DNA from: Adiantum capillus-veneris
Lineage: Eukaryota; Streptophyta; Polypodiopsida; Polypodiales; Pteridaceae
Length of the DNA: 64,000 bases
Reading direction: 5' to 3'
NCBI GenBank assembly: GCA_014529385.2
Contig: CM043945.1
Span: forward strand, 139,854,241 to 139,918,240
Shown: positions 20,020 to 31,200 of the stretch, one piece after another
How the letters are laid out: each line of letters opens with the position of its first letter
Numbering within the stretch: position 1 is the first letter of the stretch
Notes under the pieces: model-generated
The model's input: only the letters and a program-made list of their open reading frames with translations
The model's database searches: none
What the model was told of the DNA's origin: nothing
Position numbers and translations under genes: made by a program

Positions 20020-20465
20020 CTGCCACGCATGCGAGGTGTGTGTAATCTGCCTCTGGCCACGCATTGGCCAAGGGCGCGTGGCTGCCCATGTTGGCCATGG
20101 GCACCCATGGCCAACACCCCGTCCCCCACCTCCGTCCCCCAGCATTAGTGCCCCTGCCCACCCATGGCCAACACACAGGCCATGGGCACTTGGCCGGCGA
20201 TGGCCAACGCCCCGGCCCGTCCGCCTACGCCCCCCCTGCCCGCCCCTCGATAGCGCCCTTGCCCCCGCCCCCGCCCCCGCCCCCGCCTCCGTCCCAAGTA
20301 GCGGCCCTGCCCGCAAACCCCACCCCGCCCTGCCCCCCCCTCCCCCCCTTCCTTGCCGCCCGCATGGCGGGGGAGGGGGGCGGGGTGTACTATCTCCTAA
20401 ACGTCCCCGTTACCCGACTCCCCAACCCTTCGACTTCGACTTACAGCTTCTTGCCCCCCTCTCGT
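20020..20465. repeat. GC-rich low-complexity tract
   Basis: Dominated by CCCGCC, GGCCA and CCCATGGCC words. A long plus-strand frame through it encodes only Pro/Ala/Arg low complexity and is not a gene. Composition is very unlike the AT-rich DNA from 20500 on. Confidence 0.7.
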
Positions 20466-20667
20466 TAGCACACCCGACTACTCACACATCTCCCTTACAC
20501 ATTAACATTGATTTTTTTTTTTAAATAATTAAATTCACATGATCACACAGTCACAAACAAATATTTTGTAACAAATATTTTTTTAATCAAAATTTTGTAT
20601 TTTTTTACATTGATTTTTCAAAATAATAAAATAATATTAATTTTAAATTTATAATGGCTATATTATT

Positions 20668-20682
20668 AGATGTGAGTATATA
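20668..20682 (+). promoter_or_regulatory. TATA box before the MULE transposase frame
   Basis: GTATATAAAC in an AT-rich stretch, about 65 bp before the ATG at 20743. Plausible core promoter. Confidence 0.4.
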
Positions 20683-20742
20683 AACAATTTGTTAGTTTAT
20701 ACAATGTGATATTGTGCTTAATTATTTGCTTAGCATATTATT

Positions 20743-23700
20743 ATGGCTTGCTCTTTATTTTTCCTGGGTAAAGAGTTTTCTTATCCTTTTTACAATGGTA
20801 AATTTATAATATCTAAATTATTTCTTTTAGAATTAATTTCTCCAATGCAATTTACAACTTTAGATGCAGTCATCGAAGTTGGTGATATTGAAATGAATTT
20901 GCCTCTTGAGAGGATGCTCAACAATTTGGGTGAATTCATCTATGTACTGGATGAACAGCTTTCACGTAAATACAAAGTCAACGTATCCCATCAAACACAA
21001 TATGCAGGCTCACCTAGCATGACTCCCATTGCCATTGTGGATAGTCCATCAAAGGTGAAATTTGGTCAAAAGGAGTTAATAGATCTATGTATCCCCCCTC
21101 GAGTTTTGCTCTCAAATAGCTTCAAAAGGAGTACAAGACAAAAACTCTTACAGACTGAAAAGAAGGGCACATTGACAAAGCTTTTAATGCAAATACGACA
21201 AGTGGAACAAGTTACAGAGATTCCAAGGTCTTACAATGGTGATCTCGTTTTAGACTTTCCACCTACCATGGGAAAGTTGCACCATATGGATGCAATGGAG
21301 CATAAGTATGATCCTCATTTGTGGTCGAAGCCACAAACGTCCAATATTGTTCTAGGTGTAGTGCGTCTTAGTCATTGCATAGGATCTCTCAAGTGCATGA
21401 ATGAACAATGTTTATGCTTGGTTAATTATTATATTTCCAATACAAGTCATTTCAACGGGTACATACAAAAGGCAATTGCACCCGAACAATATTGTAAGAT
21501 TGGTGATAAGAGCCTTACATGCCACTTTTGTAAGGCCATTGCTTTTTGTACTGCAACATGTGATTGTGTAGTATACTATCATGCCATCCAATGAGACTGC
21601 CACTAGAGTCATGATTCATCGTGGCACACATCGACACGATGTGCGCAGCGGCACATCCAAAACGCTAACGGACAACACCAGGTGATGGTGCAAAGGATTT
21701 TGATTGTTTACCCACACGCAGGAGCTAGAAAGGTTTAAATGTGTTTGGCAAAAGAAATTATAAGTACAACACTTCTTTGCAACAACACCAACGAAGGAAT
21801 TTTAGGTGACCAACAGCTATTTGCAATCGCTGAGGAGTTGGGGCCATTAGTGCAAGATAATTGGTATGAGCATTTCCTAGATTCTTATTTCGATGCAAAA
21901 CTCTATGCTAAATTATTTTTGATCTAAACGCTTTTAACATTGTTAGGTTTTGAAGGTCAGTATCTATTTTACGTAGAGGGGTCGACAAAGAATCTTTTGG
22001 CATTGATGCACTCCTAAAGCTGAAGCGAGACTGCACATATGAGTTTTTCCATGGAAGTCGGTTTCCTGGTCAAGGTACGGAGGGAGAGAAATGTTATGTC
22101 TTCAAAATGTCCACAATTGGTCCAGCATTCGGTGTGGACCTGGTGAACCAAATGAGACAAGATCGGGATGGCGATCTTCGACGTGCGTGGATCTAGTTTG
22201 ATCACACCAAACGTGTTAACGAATGAGTGACTATGGCCTGTCATGTCTATGATCCAAGGTACATGGCGCACCTTAAGAGCTTTGTGGCTTGACTTTGACT
22301 CTCTCTACAACAATTTGTGCAGCATGCAGCACCTTTTGACTATTGCAACTTGTGAAATGAAACAGGAAGACATGGAAACGCAATGTTTGTTTTGGGAGTG
22401 CCTCAATGATGTAATGATATCGTGTGGGTGTGACAAGGCTAATTTCTTTGGCTTCATGGCAAATGAAGCTCAAGCAAATTGGAATGCAGTTCGAACTGTT
22501 TTCAATGGTGGTGACAAGACCAATACAATGAGCGGCCGAGAGCGTTCTTGTCTTTTCCATTGGAAGCAAAGCTTGAATCAACACACAATGAAGTATGTGG
22601 TGCAAGCTTCTCAACACACACACAAACAAATGCGTGAGAAGTGGAGGCAAGCACCAACAAAAGAGGCTGCAGCAGTAGAGGCTCGTCTGATATGCCAATG
22701 GTGGCATAACGGTCATTGCATAGACCGTAACATTCCATACATGGATTCATGGCTTAGTTGGTGGGAAATTCGTATTGCACATTGGGGTGGCATTATGAAA
22801 TTCGTAGAAAGTAGCTCTGATGGACCAAACACACCACGAAGTAACCTTGCGAAGAGCAAGCATGGCAGTTGGCTAGCAGGGGAGGGTTTCCGTAAACGCG
22901 TTTCATTATATGATGCATGTACAACCTACCTTGCAAATTCCATCTTACAGAGCACAAAGGCCATTTCATACAGCCATGGAAAACACATTGGGAAGGGTCC
23001 ATCAATACAAAAGCTTGCGGAACGCCATGAAAAACGTCTCAGCCAAGTGATAAACTGAGGGCACTCCAATGTATAAACAACCAACTCCATTGACAGGAGA
23101 TAAGGAGGCATCAAGGCAAAAACGCAAGCCACATGAGGTTATCAACGTGGAAGATTATGCATCGCATAGGCCTAAGTACAACTCGGTCACCAAAGATCTC
23201 AAGAAGTGTGGAAGACCACGTAATATCAACTTTGCAGAAGAAGGGATATCACAAACCCCAAAATGAAGTATAGGTTATGGTGGACAGTATGTAGTTGAGC
23301 GCAAGGTCAATGAGGCAATGTGGGCCATACGTCGAACTCCACAAGGTAGTAGGGCCACATGTAGCGGCGCGCCAAGAGAGGAGGCAGGTGTGGATGCAGT
23401 ATTGCAGGTTTTAGCATTGGTATACCAGCCCCATAATTTGAAGGATATCGAAAACATTCAAATGGTGTGGTGCGTCAACGGTTTGGTTTTGTCCGGATCA
23501 TGTCTTGCATTTCCATATAGTAGACTAGAACATTGAGCCGCAGCCTCAGCATCCACCACACACTTGGCCCATGCATGTGGGCACCAACCTATCGGAGGAT
23601 GAGGTGCAAATATTGCATGAAGGGGGGTATCAAGTGGAGCTCAGCAAAGAAGGAATATCTAATGTAACACCGGTTGCTCCTGCACAAAATATGACCAACT

Positions 23701-24157
23701 CTCCTTTAATTCAAAAGATACATCCACTCTTGAAGGCAGTGCAAGAGCCGCAATGCGAGATGGTGTGCGTGTACAGTATCGGACTTCCATTTTCGAGGAT
23801 GCTGCTCCCAAGATCGGTTTAGCACTAGCCCTGAGAGTGAAGGTCGTAGAAGAGATATGTGCAGCAGATGGTGTCAATGAGGTCTTCAAAGTAGAGACCA
23901 AAAGTGAAGATGGTCATGTCAAGATGTACAAATTTTGTATTTGCAACCAGCCATCGTGCACATGTACAAACTTCACAGAATGGGTGTCAAAGCAAAAACC
24001 ATATCTTGCATGTAAACATTTGTATTTTATTTATCTGCATGTGCTAGGGTTAAGCCAAAATGAGAACATGTTTATCAATCAACCAATCCTGGAAGATGCT
24101 AATATCTTCAGGGCACTGAGCCGAAGCCGGACCTATCCAGGCATGGATGCATAGCAT
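20743..24157 (+). pseudogene. SWIM-finger Mutator-like transposase, broken by stops and shifts
   Basis: Segments in order: 20743-21594 (283 codons) ends in a Cys-rich region, CHFCKAIAFCTATCDC, after SHCIGSLKCMNEQCLC, a likely N-terminal zinc-binding domain. About 21995-22270 gives LKLKRDCTYEFFHGSRFPGQ, then FDHTKRVNE and VTMACHVYDPRYMAHLKSF. The long frame 22243-23058 gives FFGFMANEAQANWNAVRTVF and ERSCLFHWKQSLNQHTMKYV, the style of a MULE transposase core. About 23740-24153 holds CTCTNFTEWVSKQKPYLACK followed by H, a SWIM zinc finger (CxC...CxH), which closes plant Mutator-type transposases. Stops at 21592-21594, in 22190-22280 and after 23058 mean introns and/or decay. It would cut and paste this element by binding its TIRs. 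Confidence 0.65.
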
Positions 24158-24410
24158 TTGTCAATTCTCTCTTTTTCTTAGTATGCTTCACAAAATGGAC
24201 AATTGTACTAGTTTCTAATTTTATCTTATGATGGCCACATTTTGGTACATTCATTTGCTTTTTTTTTTCAAATTTGAAACTGGTTGTCTATGTGTCAAAT
24301 TGTGTATAAAGTAATATAATATTTCCACAATGGCTATAAATTGCCATAGCTTGAATTATTTTTGTGAAAGCATCCACTAGCTTTCGTAGCACACCTCTCT
24401 TACTTTTCAC

Positions 24411-24800
24411 GATGTCCAACGATCTTGAGAATAAAATCAAGTCTGCTGGGATGCCATGGAAGCCATTCCCAATGGAGAGGCATTGTATGGACCCGACTGG
24501 TTTAGGGAGGCTCAAAAGGCAACAATCAATGTGTATTGCCTCTATCAATGCCGCAAGGAACTCAATATGCGGAGCTTACTCAGCTTGAACGAGAAGGGAC
24601 AATTTGCTTTCTCTTGCTGGAAGAAGATTGGGCTCATCACAGAGGAGGATGAGGAGGAAATGATGCAGCAGCTAGGGAACGTGGTGAATCTTCTTTTGCC
24701 ACTCGAAGGCAGCACATCTCCTCCTAAAACCAGGCCTTCCAGAAGATGAACGCTTCTTGCCTATGTAATGCAAGTGCAATAAAATGTAACTTTCTATTAT
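24411..24800 (+). CDS. Small downstream frame and 3' end of the MULE gene
   Basis: A frame ending at TGA 24747-24749 reads WDAMEAIPNGEALYGPDW, then INVYCLYQCRKELNMRSLLS and EEDEEEMMQQLGNVVNLLLP. It is open upstream only to about 24440, so it is probably the last exon of the transposase gene or a second small protein. AATAAA at about 24778-24783 is a candidate poly(A) signal. No domain recognised. Confidence 0.35.
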
Positions 24801-24846
24801 TAATGGGTGTTCTTGTTTTAAGTACCCTTGTCTCTGTTGTTTTTGA

Positions 24847-25197
<351 letters not shown>

Positions 25198-25206
25198 CTA
25201 CGAAAA

Positions 25207-25957
25207 GGAGCTACAATCAGCCCAACCTCCTCAAGTTATGACTTATGAAATGGTAAGGCATGCTTTTCTTACACACTTTCAACAGGTGGAAGACCCACAA
25301 AAGGTATGGAAGTCTATTCAAGGCTTGGTACAGGGTGAAGGCCAGACCATAGAAGACTTTGTGAAGGCATTCAATGCATTATGGACAAAGTGGTGTACAT
25401 CTTTAGGGGTTGAAATTCCTCCAGCCATGTTGAAGAAGGATAGGTTTCTTGCAATTTTGAGGAGTAACCTACGCTTGAACGTAGAGCTTAAGCAGCCAAG
25501 GACCTTTGAGGAGGCAATCAAAATTGCAAAGAATAAAGAGTGGAAAGCAGAGCGTCTTCATCAACTTGGAATCAATATCGAGACAAAGGTGAAAGTGAAA
25601 GCGGTAGAGCAACCAAGGGTCCTCATTAGGGAGCCAAGTTATGATCAACAAGCTTCTCGTGATGTGAATGCTTTTCACAAGGAGATGCAAGAGGTTGTAG
25701 GTCTTATGAAGAATCTTAGTGTGCATATGATGGAGGTGGAAGAGGTCAAAGATATGGATATGTACATGGTTATGGAAGCAATGAGGGTTTTACAGGTGGT
25801 AGAGGAAGAGGCATGGCTAGAAGAGGGGATATGTTTCAATGTTACAGTTGTGGTGAATGGGGTCATAAAAGCCCTCAATGTGACAAGCCAAAGAGAATGG
25901 GTGGTGACATGTTTCCTCTTCCTCCACAAATTCCTTCTTGAGCTCAAGATAATGGTA
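25207..25957 (+). pseudogene. Gypsy gag C-terminal part with zinc knuckle
   Basis: Continues the gag begun at 4386: TYEMVRHAFLTHFQQVEDPQ, IQGLVQGEGQTIEDFVKAF and ERLHQLGI. A frame change near 25750-25830 leads to the CCHC box CYSCGEWGHKSPQC (25840-25881), then TGA after PQIPS. The capsid domain is otherwise open. Confidence 0.8.
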
Positions 25958-25989
25958 TTGAGATTAAAGGGGAAGCAGAGCCAAGCGGT

Positions 25990-27078
25990 TTGACAGCTGA
26001 AGAGAAGGGAAAAACAAAGGTGGTGAGCATAATACGTTTGGAGAAGCAAGAGGATGATTCAAGAGATATTGTCATGCCTGTAGGTAAGAGGGTTATGAAA
26101 GATCATGATATGAGTGATGCAAGTCCCAGCCATAAAAGAGGGAAACATATTGAAACATGTACATGTAAAGAGAAGAAGAAGAAGAGAAAACCTAGGCAAC
26201 ACTACAATGCATCCGACTTTCCTTTGGGAGAAGGGCAATCAAATTATAGTTTACGGGCTGATTTGGTGAGTAGAAAGGCTGATGTTACCTTTGGGCAACT
26301 CATGGAAATGTGTCTAAAGTTAAAGAGACAATGGAAGCATGTAGTCAACCCCAAGAAGAAGGAGCCTACAAGGGGGTCAGTGAGAGTCCTATCTTTGAAT
26401 GAGCTACCTGATATATTCCCTACAATGGATGCATGGCATAAGAGGAAGTGCATTGGAGAGGCTTATATTGATGGAGGTGCACAGGTATGTGTTATTACTC
26501 AAGCTTGTGTATCAAAGTTGGGGCTCAACATGGTGAAGAATTCAGGTTTTTGCATAAAGATTGCCAACCAATCAATGGTGAGGTGCTTGGGAGTTGTAAC
26601 GAACTTGGAGGTGGATGTATTTGATGTTAAAGTGTTGGTCAATTGCCATGTTATGCTCGCGGGTATTGGTGCTTTCCCTCTCATCCTTGGAAGACCATCA
26701 CTCTCTACAATAGAAGGGGTGATAAGAAGAGGTTTGACATGGCCCAGCAAGAAATTTTTGGATGCTGATTTTGATGAGAAAATTGATGAAGAAGAGTACT
26801 CAAGTGAAGAAGAAGACAATGGGGATGATGGCAGTGAAGTGGAAGATAGCAGCGATAGTGATCTAGATGTTTCCTCCTTGTTTCTTGAAGAAGAGCATGA
26901 TGAGAAACAAAGATTTCTTGGCCTTATGGAGAATGAGGATATCTCTGGTTCTTATGATCAAATTGAAGAGCTGATGCAACCCAAAGTTCAACCTAATGTC
27001 ATGGAGCTGATACAAGGTATGTTGTCTCCCTACTTGACTAGTCATGAGAAGGGTGAGTACCTACATATAATACAATAA
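25990..27078 (+). CDS. Gypsy aspartic protease region (362 codons)
   Basis: Open from 25990. After a Lys-rich segment it has GEAYIDGGAQVCVITQACVS, the DxGA-type active site of retropepsins (D-G-G-A here), then FPLILGRPSLSTIEGVIRR, the family's GR motif, followed by a Glu/Asp/Ser-rich tail. It releases the mature Gag and Pol proteins. The stop TAA at 27076-27078 separates it from RT, whereas intact elements read through. Confidence 0.75.
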   Translation: MTAEEKGKTKVVSIIRLEKQEDDSRDIVMPVGKRVMKDHDMSDASPSHKRGKHIETCTCKEKKKKRKPRQHYNASDFPLGEGQSNYSLRADLVSRKADVTFGQLMEMCLKLKRQWKHVVNPKKKEPTRGSVRVLSLNELPDIFPTMDAWHKRKCIGEAYIDGGAQVCVITQACVSKLGLNMVKNSGFCIKIANQSMVRCLGVVTNLEVDVFDVKVLVNCHVMLAGIGAFPLILGRPSLSTIEGVIRRGLTWPSKKFLDADFDEKIDEEEYSSEEEDNGDDGSEVEDSSDSDLDVSSLFLEEEHDEKQRFLGLMENEDISGSYDQIEELMQPKVQPNVMELIQGMLSPYLTSHEKGEYLHIIQ

Positions 27079-27089
27079 TTTCCCATTTA

Positions 27090-27780
27090 TTCATCACTTC
27101 TTATGAGAAAATTAGAGGCTTTAAGGGAGAGGAAATCCGCATTCCGATCAAGGAAGGAGCTCAGCCCGTACGCCAAAATCTAAGAAGAATTGGACAAGTA
27201 CAACTTAATGCTTTAAAGGAAGAAGTAGACAAGCTTGTTGAAGCATGTTTCATATGTCCTGTGAGTACTACAGAATGGGTGATTCCTGTTGTTGTCACAC
27301 CCAAGAAGGATGGAAAGTGGAGGGTATGTTGATTTTAAGCCTCTAAACGCAGCCATGAAGAGGGATCCATACCCCCTTCCTTTCATAGATGACATACTTG
27401 ATCTATTGCAGGGCATGAGAGGTATAATGTATGTGATGGATTCTCTGGATATTTTCAGCTCACCTTGGCTTTAGAAGATCAAAAGAATACCACATTTATC
27501 ACACCATGGGGATGCTTGTTGTTGTGTGCTTCCTTTTGGTTTTATGAATGCCGTGCGTGGTATCAAAAGCGCGTCAATAAGGTGTTCTCTCCCTTTCTTG
27601 GCAAGTTTGTGAAGGATCTTATTGATGACTTCTGTGTTTATAGCTCTAGAAAGGATCATTGTGAAAATCTTGGGATGGCATTGAAGCAATATGATCAAAA
27701 TGGAGGTCAACTCAACCCAAAGAATTGTCATCTTGCTCAACCAAGAGTGAAGTTTTGGGGCATATGATCTCAGAGAATGG
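27090..27780 (+). pseudogene. Gypsy reverse transcriptase, broken
   Basis: 27093-27330 reads EEIRIPIKEGAQPVRQNLRR and TEWVIPVVVTPKKDGKWRVC. After a shift, 27331 on reads DFKPLNAAMKRDPYPLPFID, then DQKNTTFITPWGCLL and FVKDLIDDFCVYSSRKDHC, where IDDF occupies the YxDD catalytic position. At least three frame changes; not functional. Confidence 0.8.
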
Positions 27781-27799
27781 GATTGAAGCGGGTCCTAAC

Positions 27800-28470
27800 A
27801 AAGTGAAGGCTTTGGTGCTCCTCCCATCACCTAAAGATACAAAGCAACTTCTACTTTCATTCAAAAGGTGAAGTATATGGCAAGGTTCATTCCTTTGTCC
27901 TCTCAACTTCTTTATCCTCTACAACAAGTAGCAAGGTTGGATCCTCTACAATGGATAGATGAATGTAAAGAGGTTTTTCAAGGTATCAAAGAGGTTCTTG
28001 GTTCTCTTCCTGCTATGCAAGCTCCTAATTGGGATAAGGAGTTTTATGTAAATCCATCAGTAGGTGAGGATGCTATTGGAGCTATGATTCTTCAAAGAGG
28101 TAACAATTCCCACTACATGAAGCCTATCTATTGTGCTAGTAGGGTGAAGCTAGATGTGAAAAGAGGCTATATAGAGGTGGAGCTCATCATGGTGAGTGTG
28201 ATTTATGCATGTAGAAGTTTTAGGCACTACCTTCTCCCTAAACCATTCACATTCCTCACTAGCTACACTCTTCTACCTCAATTGGTGAATAGCCGTACTT
28301 TGTCAAAGAGGCTCATGAAGTGGATTGTGGAGCTACAGGAATTCCAATTCTCTTTTCTTGTTGAGCAGAGTACAAGGGCTACACTGGTTGATTTGCTTAC
28401 TTGTAAGGAAATCCCTCTTCTTCTTAAGGAAGATGTAGTGAAGAGGCAACAATGGAAGCTCCTGACATAG
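27800..28470 (+). pseudogene. Gypsy RNase H region (RT-linked)
   Basis: The open frame 27868-28470 follows the RT thumb: FIPLSSQLLYPLQQVARLDP, IQRGNNSHYMKPIYCASRV and FRHYLLPKPFTFLTSY match the RT_RNaseH region of Gypsy pol (family pattern). It ends with KRLMKWIVELQEFQF and a stop before the second RNase H. Confidence 0.7.
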
Positions 28471-28973
28471 ACAATGCCTATCTATTGTTTTTTGATGGCT
28501 CTTACAGGAAAGCACATGGTGAATCTTCAGGAGGTGTGGTAATTTATGATCCTCAATGTGCTTTGGTAACTAAAAGGAGTTTGAATCTTACAACACAAAG
28601 CAACAATGAAGCCGAGTATGCTACTTTGGAGAAAGGTCTCAACCTTTGCCTTGAGCTTGGCATCCATTGTGTGAGGGTAAGAGGTGATGCTCTTTTGGTG
28701 GTTAAGCAACTACTTGGAGTGTGGCAAAGTAATAATCCAAGGCTGAAAAATATGTGTTTTCAAGTGAAGAATCTGCTTAAGCATTTTGAAGCTTGGAGTT
28801 TAAGGCATGTGGACACGTCTCAAAATGAAGAAGCACATGGTACAGTGCAAGCTTCAATTGGGCAATTGTTTGTGATAAGGGCTGATTCTCCTCTTTATTT
28901 GGGAATGGAAGCTTTAGAGAGGGAGGAAGAGTTTCTACAAACAAGTATGCTTCCATCAGAGTTGGAGAAGTAA
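28452..28973 (+). CDS. Second RNase H domain of the Gypsy pol
   Basis: FFDGSYRKAHGESSGGVVIY, SNNEAEYATLEKGLNLCLEL and GDALLVVKQLLGVWQ give the D-E-D catalytic pattern of RVT_3 / archaeal-type RNase H. It sits between the RT-linked RNase H and integrase. A doubled RNase H is known from the Tat lineage of plant Gypsy elements (established knowledge), which places this element near that lineage. It overlaps the previous frame by 19 bp, so the two were probably one reading frame before decay. Confidence 0.7.
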   Translation: MEAPDIDNAYLLFFDGSYRKAHGESSGGVVIYDPQCALVTKRSLNLTTQSNNEAEYATLEKGLNLCLELGIHCVRVRGDALLVVKQLLGVWQSNNPRLKNMCFQVKNLLKHFEAWSLRHVDTSQNEEAHGTVQASIGQLFVIRADSPLYLGMEALEREEEFLQTSMLPSELEK

Positions 28974-28999
28974 AAAAAGTACGCCTTCCTACGTCGTGC

Positions 29000-30090
29000 C
29001 AAAAGGTATGTGCTACTTGGTGATGACTTGTATATGAAGGGGGCTGATCTTGTGATGAGAAAAGTGCCTTGGAAAGAGGAAATTACAAAATTTTAGAGGA
29101 GAATCATGAGGGTTTTTGTGGTGGTCACTTTTCTTCAAAGATCACTTTGCATTAAGTCTTGTAGGAGGGGTATGTGTGGCCAAGCGTTCAACGTGATGTT
29201 CATCATTGGTGCAAGTCTTGTAAAGAGTGTCAAAGCATGGCAAATAGAGTTATCAAATTAGAAATTAGAGGCACCATTGTGGCTTATAATGTGTTTGAAA
29301 AGTGGGGTATTGATGCAATAGGTCCTCTACCTATGACAGCTAGAGGCAAATGTTACATAGTTACTGCTGTTGACTATCTATCCAGGTGGGCCGTAGCCAA
29401 AGCTGTTAAGCACATCACGAGTAAAGATGTTTCATTTTATATATGAAGATATTTGCTGCAAATTTGGCATGCCATTGGAGTTACTTTCTGACAAGGATCC
29501 AGGTTTCAAAGGAGAGTTGGTGGATTATCTGTGTGAGAAGCTTCCTATGCATCGCAGGTTTACTACTCCATATGATCCCCAATGCAATGTCATCAATGAA
29601 AGGTTTAATGGAGAGATCATAAGGATGCTTAAAAAGATGACAAGAAACAATGCGAAGACTTGGGATTTAGAGCTACCTTGTGTTCTATGGGCTTACAGGA
29701 CTGCCATCAAATCAGGTACTGGTTTCTCTCCCTTCCATCTAGTTTTTGGCAAAGAGGCTTTACTTCCTATTGAGGTGGCGATACCAGCTTTGAAGATGAT
29801 GCTAAATCTTGAAGAAGAGCCCAATGATGCATTCAAGGAAAGGCTTTTATATTTTCAATGTGTACAGCTGGATAGGTTGTTGGCTTTTGAGCATTATGAG
29901 CAGGTCTTGAAGAAGAATCAAGCAAAGGTAAATGAGAAGGTGAAGGACAAGGACATCAAGAAGGATGACATGGTGCTTCGTTACAATAGTAAGCTTGATA
30001 GCAATTTTCAAAATAAATTTCAAATCAAGTGGCAAGGTCCTTTCTTGGTCTTAAACAGGTTTAAATGGCACATATCAGCTTGCTGACTTG
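29000..30090 (+). pseudogene. Gypsy integrase, two frames
   Basis: 29174-29446 reads HHWCKSCKECQ (end of the H2C2 zinc finger) and FEKWGIDAIGPLPMTARGKC; 29427-30086 reads LLSDKDPGFKGELVDYLCEK and NERFNGEIIRMLKKMTRN, giving the D, D and E of the catalytic core. The tail WQGPFLVLNRFKWHIS is the C-terminal barrel. The frame changes at about 29430 and again near 30060. It would insert the cDNA into chromatin. Confidence 0.8.
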
Positions 30091-30307
30091 GATGGTACCC
30101 CACATAAAGCACGTGTGAATGGCTACAGGTTGAAGAAGTATATTGCAAGCTTGATGGATGTGATTGACGATGAGCCTTCTTTTGAAGAATTTTGCTAATC
30201 ATGTGGCTAAGGATTAAGATGAAGTGAAGATTCCCTCGTGTGGTTTACATGATCTCTGTTATGCTGCTGATCATGAATGATCTAGCAGCCTGAAGTGTGG
30301 CAAACTA

Positions 30308-31200
30308 TGTTGGGTGCATTTCTGACACCTCATTTTTTGTAAATTTGTACATAAAGACATGATGCCTGATGTCAAAAGGGTGTGTTGGCTTTCTTTTTGT
30401 GGGTTTCTTAGCTTGCTTTAGCAAGCACATGTACATGCACTGCAAGTCGCTAGTCTAGTGACAACTGTCGGGCTACTGTAAGTGCCCGTGAGTGAGTTTT
30501 TTGAAGTGAGACTTGTATATAACTTAAACTCATGTAAAAACTTAAAAAAGTTCAGCCAAGTATCAAAAAAATTGCAGGTTTGAGCTCTATGTGTCTCCTT
30601 GATGGTTTTTGTTGCAGTTTTTGCCACCCCCCCCCCCCCCCCCTCCCCCCCTCGCCTACTCTACGTGTAGTCGTACCGGGACAGCTCCCTGTTTGCATCA
30701 ATTTTGCATGTAGAGGAGTGTAGATTCAAATTTTTTCATCTTCAGCTTTCTCTCCAGTCATTTTTCAAGCTTTCTCTCAAGCTTTAAAGTGCCCCAATTG
30801 GAGTTGTGCTCTTCAGGTTACGACTAGTTCTCTGCAGGGTTATGGCTATGGCAGCCTAGTGGCAAATTGTGTACAGGTAGATTGGGAGGGCATGCATCTA
30901 GGAATTATGGAATTGATTTTGGATTTGTGGGTTTGCGGTGTTCAATAGTGAAAGGGTAGGCCCTTGTCTTCATATGCATTGGTCGGATGTGTTGTAAATC
31001 CGTGCTTTGATAGGGTTTTGCTCCTATGTGACATAGTCTCTTGGGTGGGCGACGGCTAGTAAAATCCTAAGGGGACTACTCTTACTAGACTTGTAGTGTT
31101 TCAAAGTGATTTTGCAAAGCTTTTGGTGTCTTGTAGTTCTTATTCAATGCTCTTGGGTGACATAGCTATAGAGGTGTTTCAGTTTGCTTGTTTCCTAACA
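30308..31200 (+). repeat. Gypsy 3' LTR (893 bp)
   Basis: TGTTGGG ... TTTCCTAACA, homologous to 3451-4321. It carries an inserted C-rich run (about 30627-30650) lacking in the partner. A polypurine tract before it is weak. Confidence 0.85.

Noticed and set aside
19619-20524. A 301-codon plus-strand frame and minus-strand partners
   Set aside because: They begin inside the LTR and run through the CACGTG array and GC-rich low complexity, with no family resemblance.
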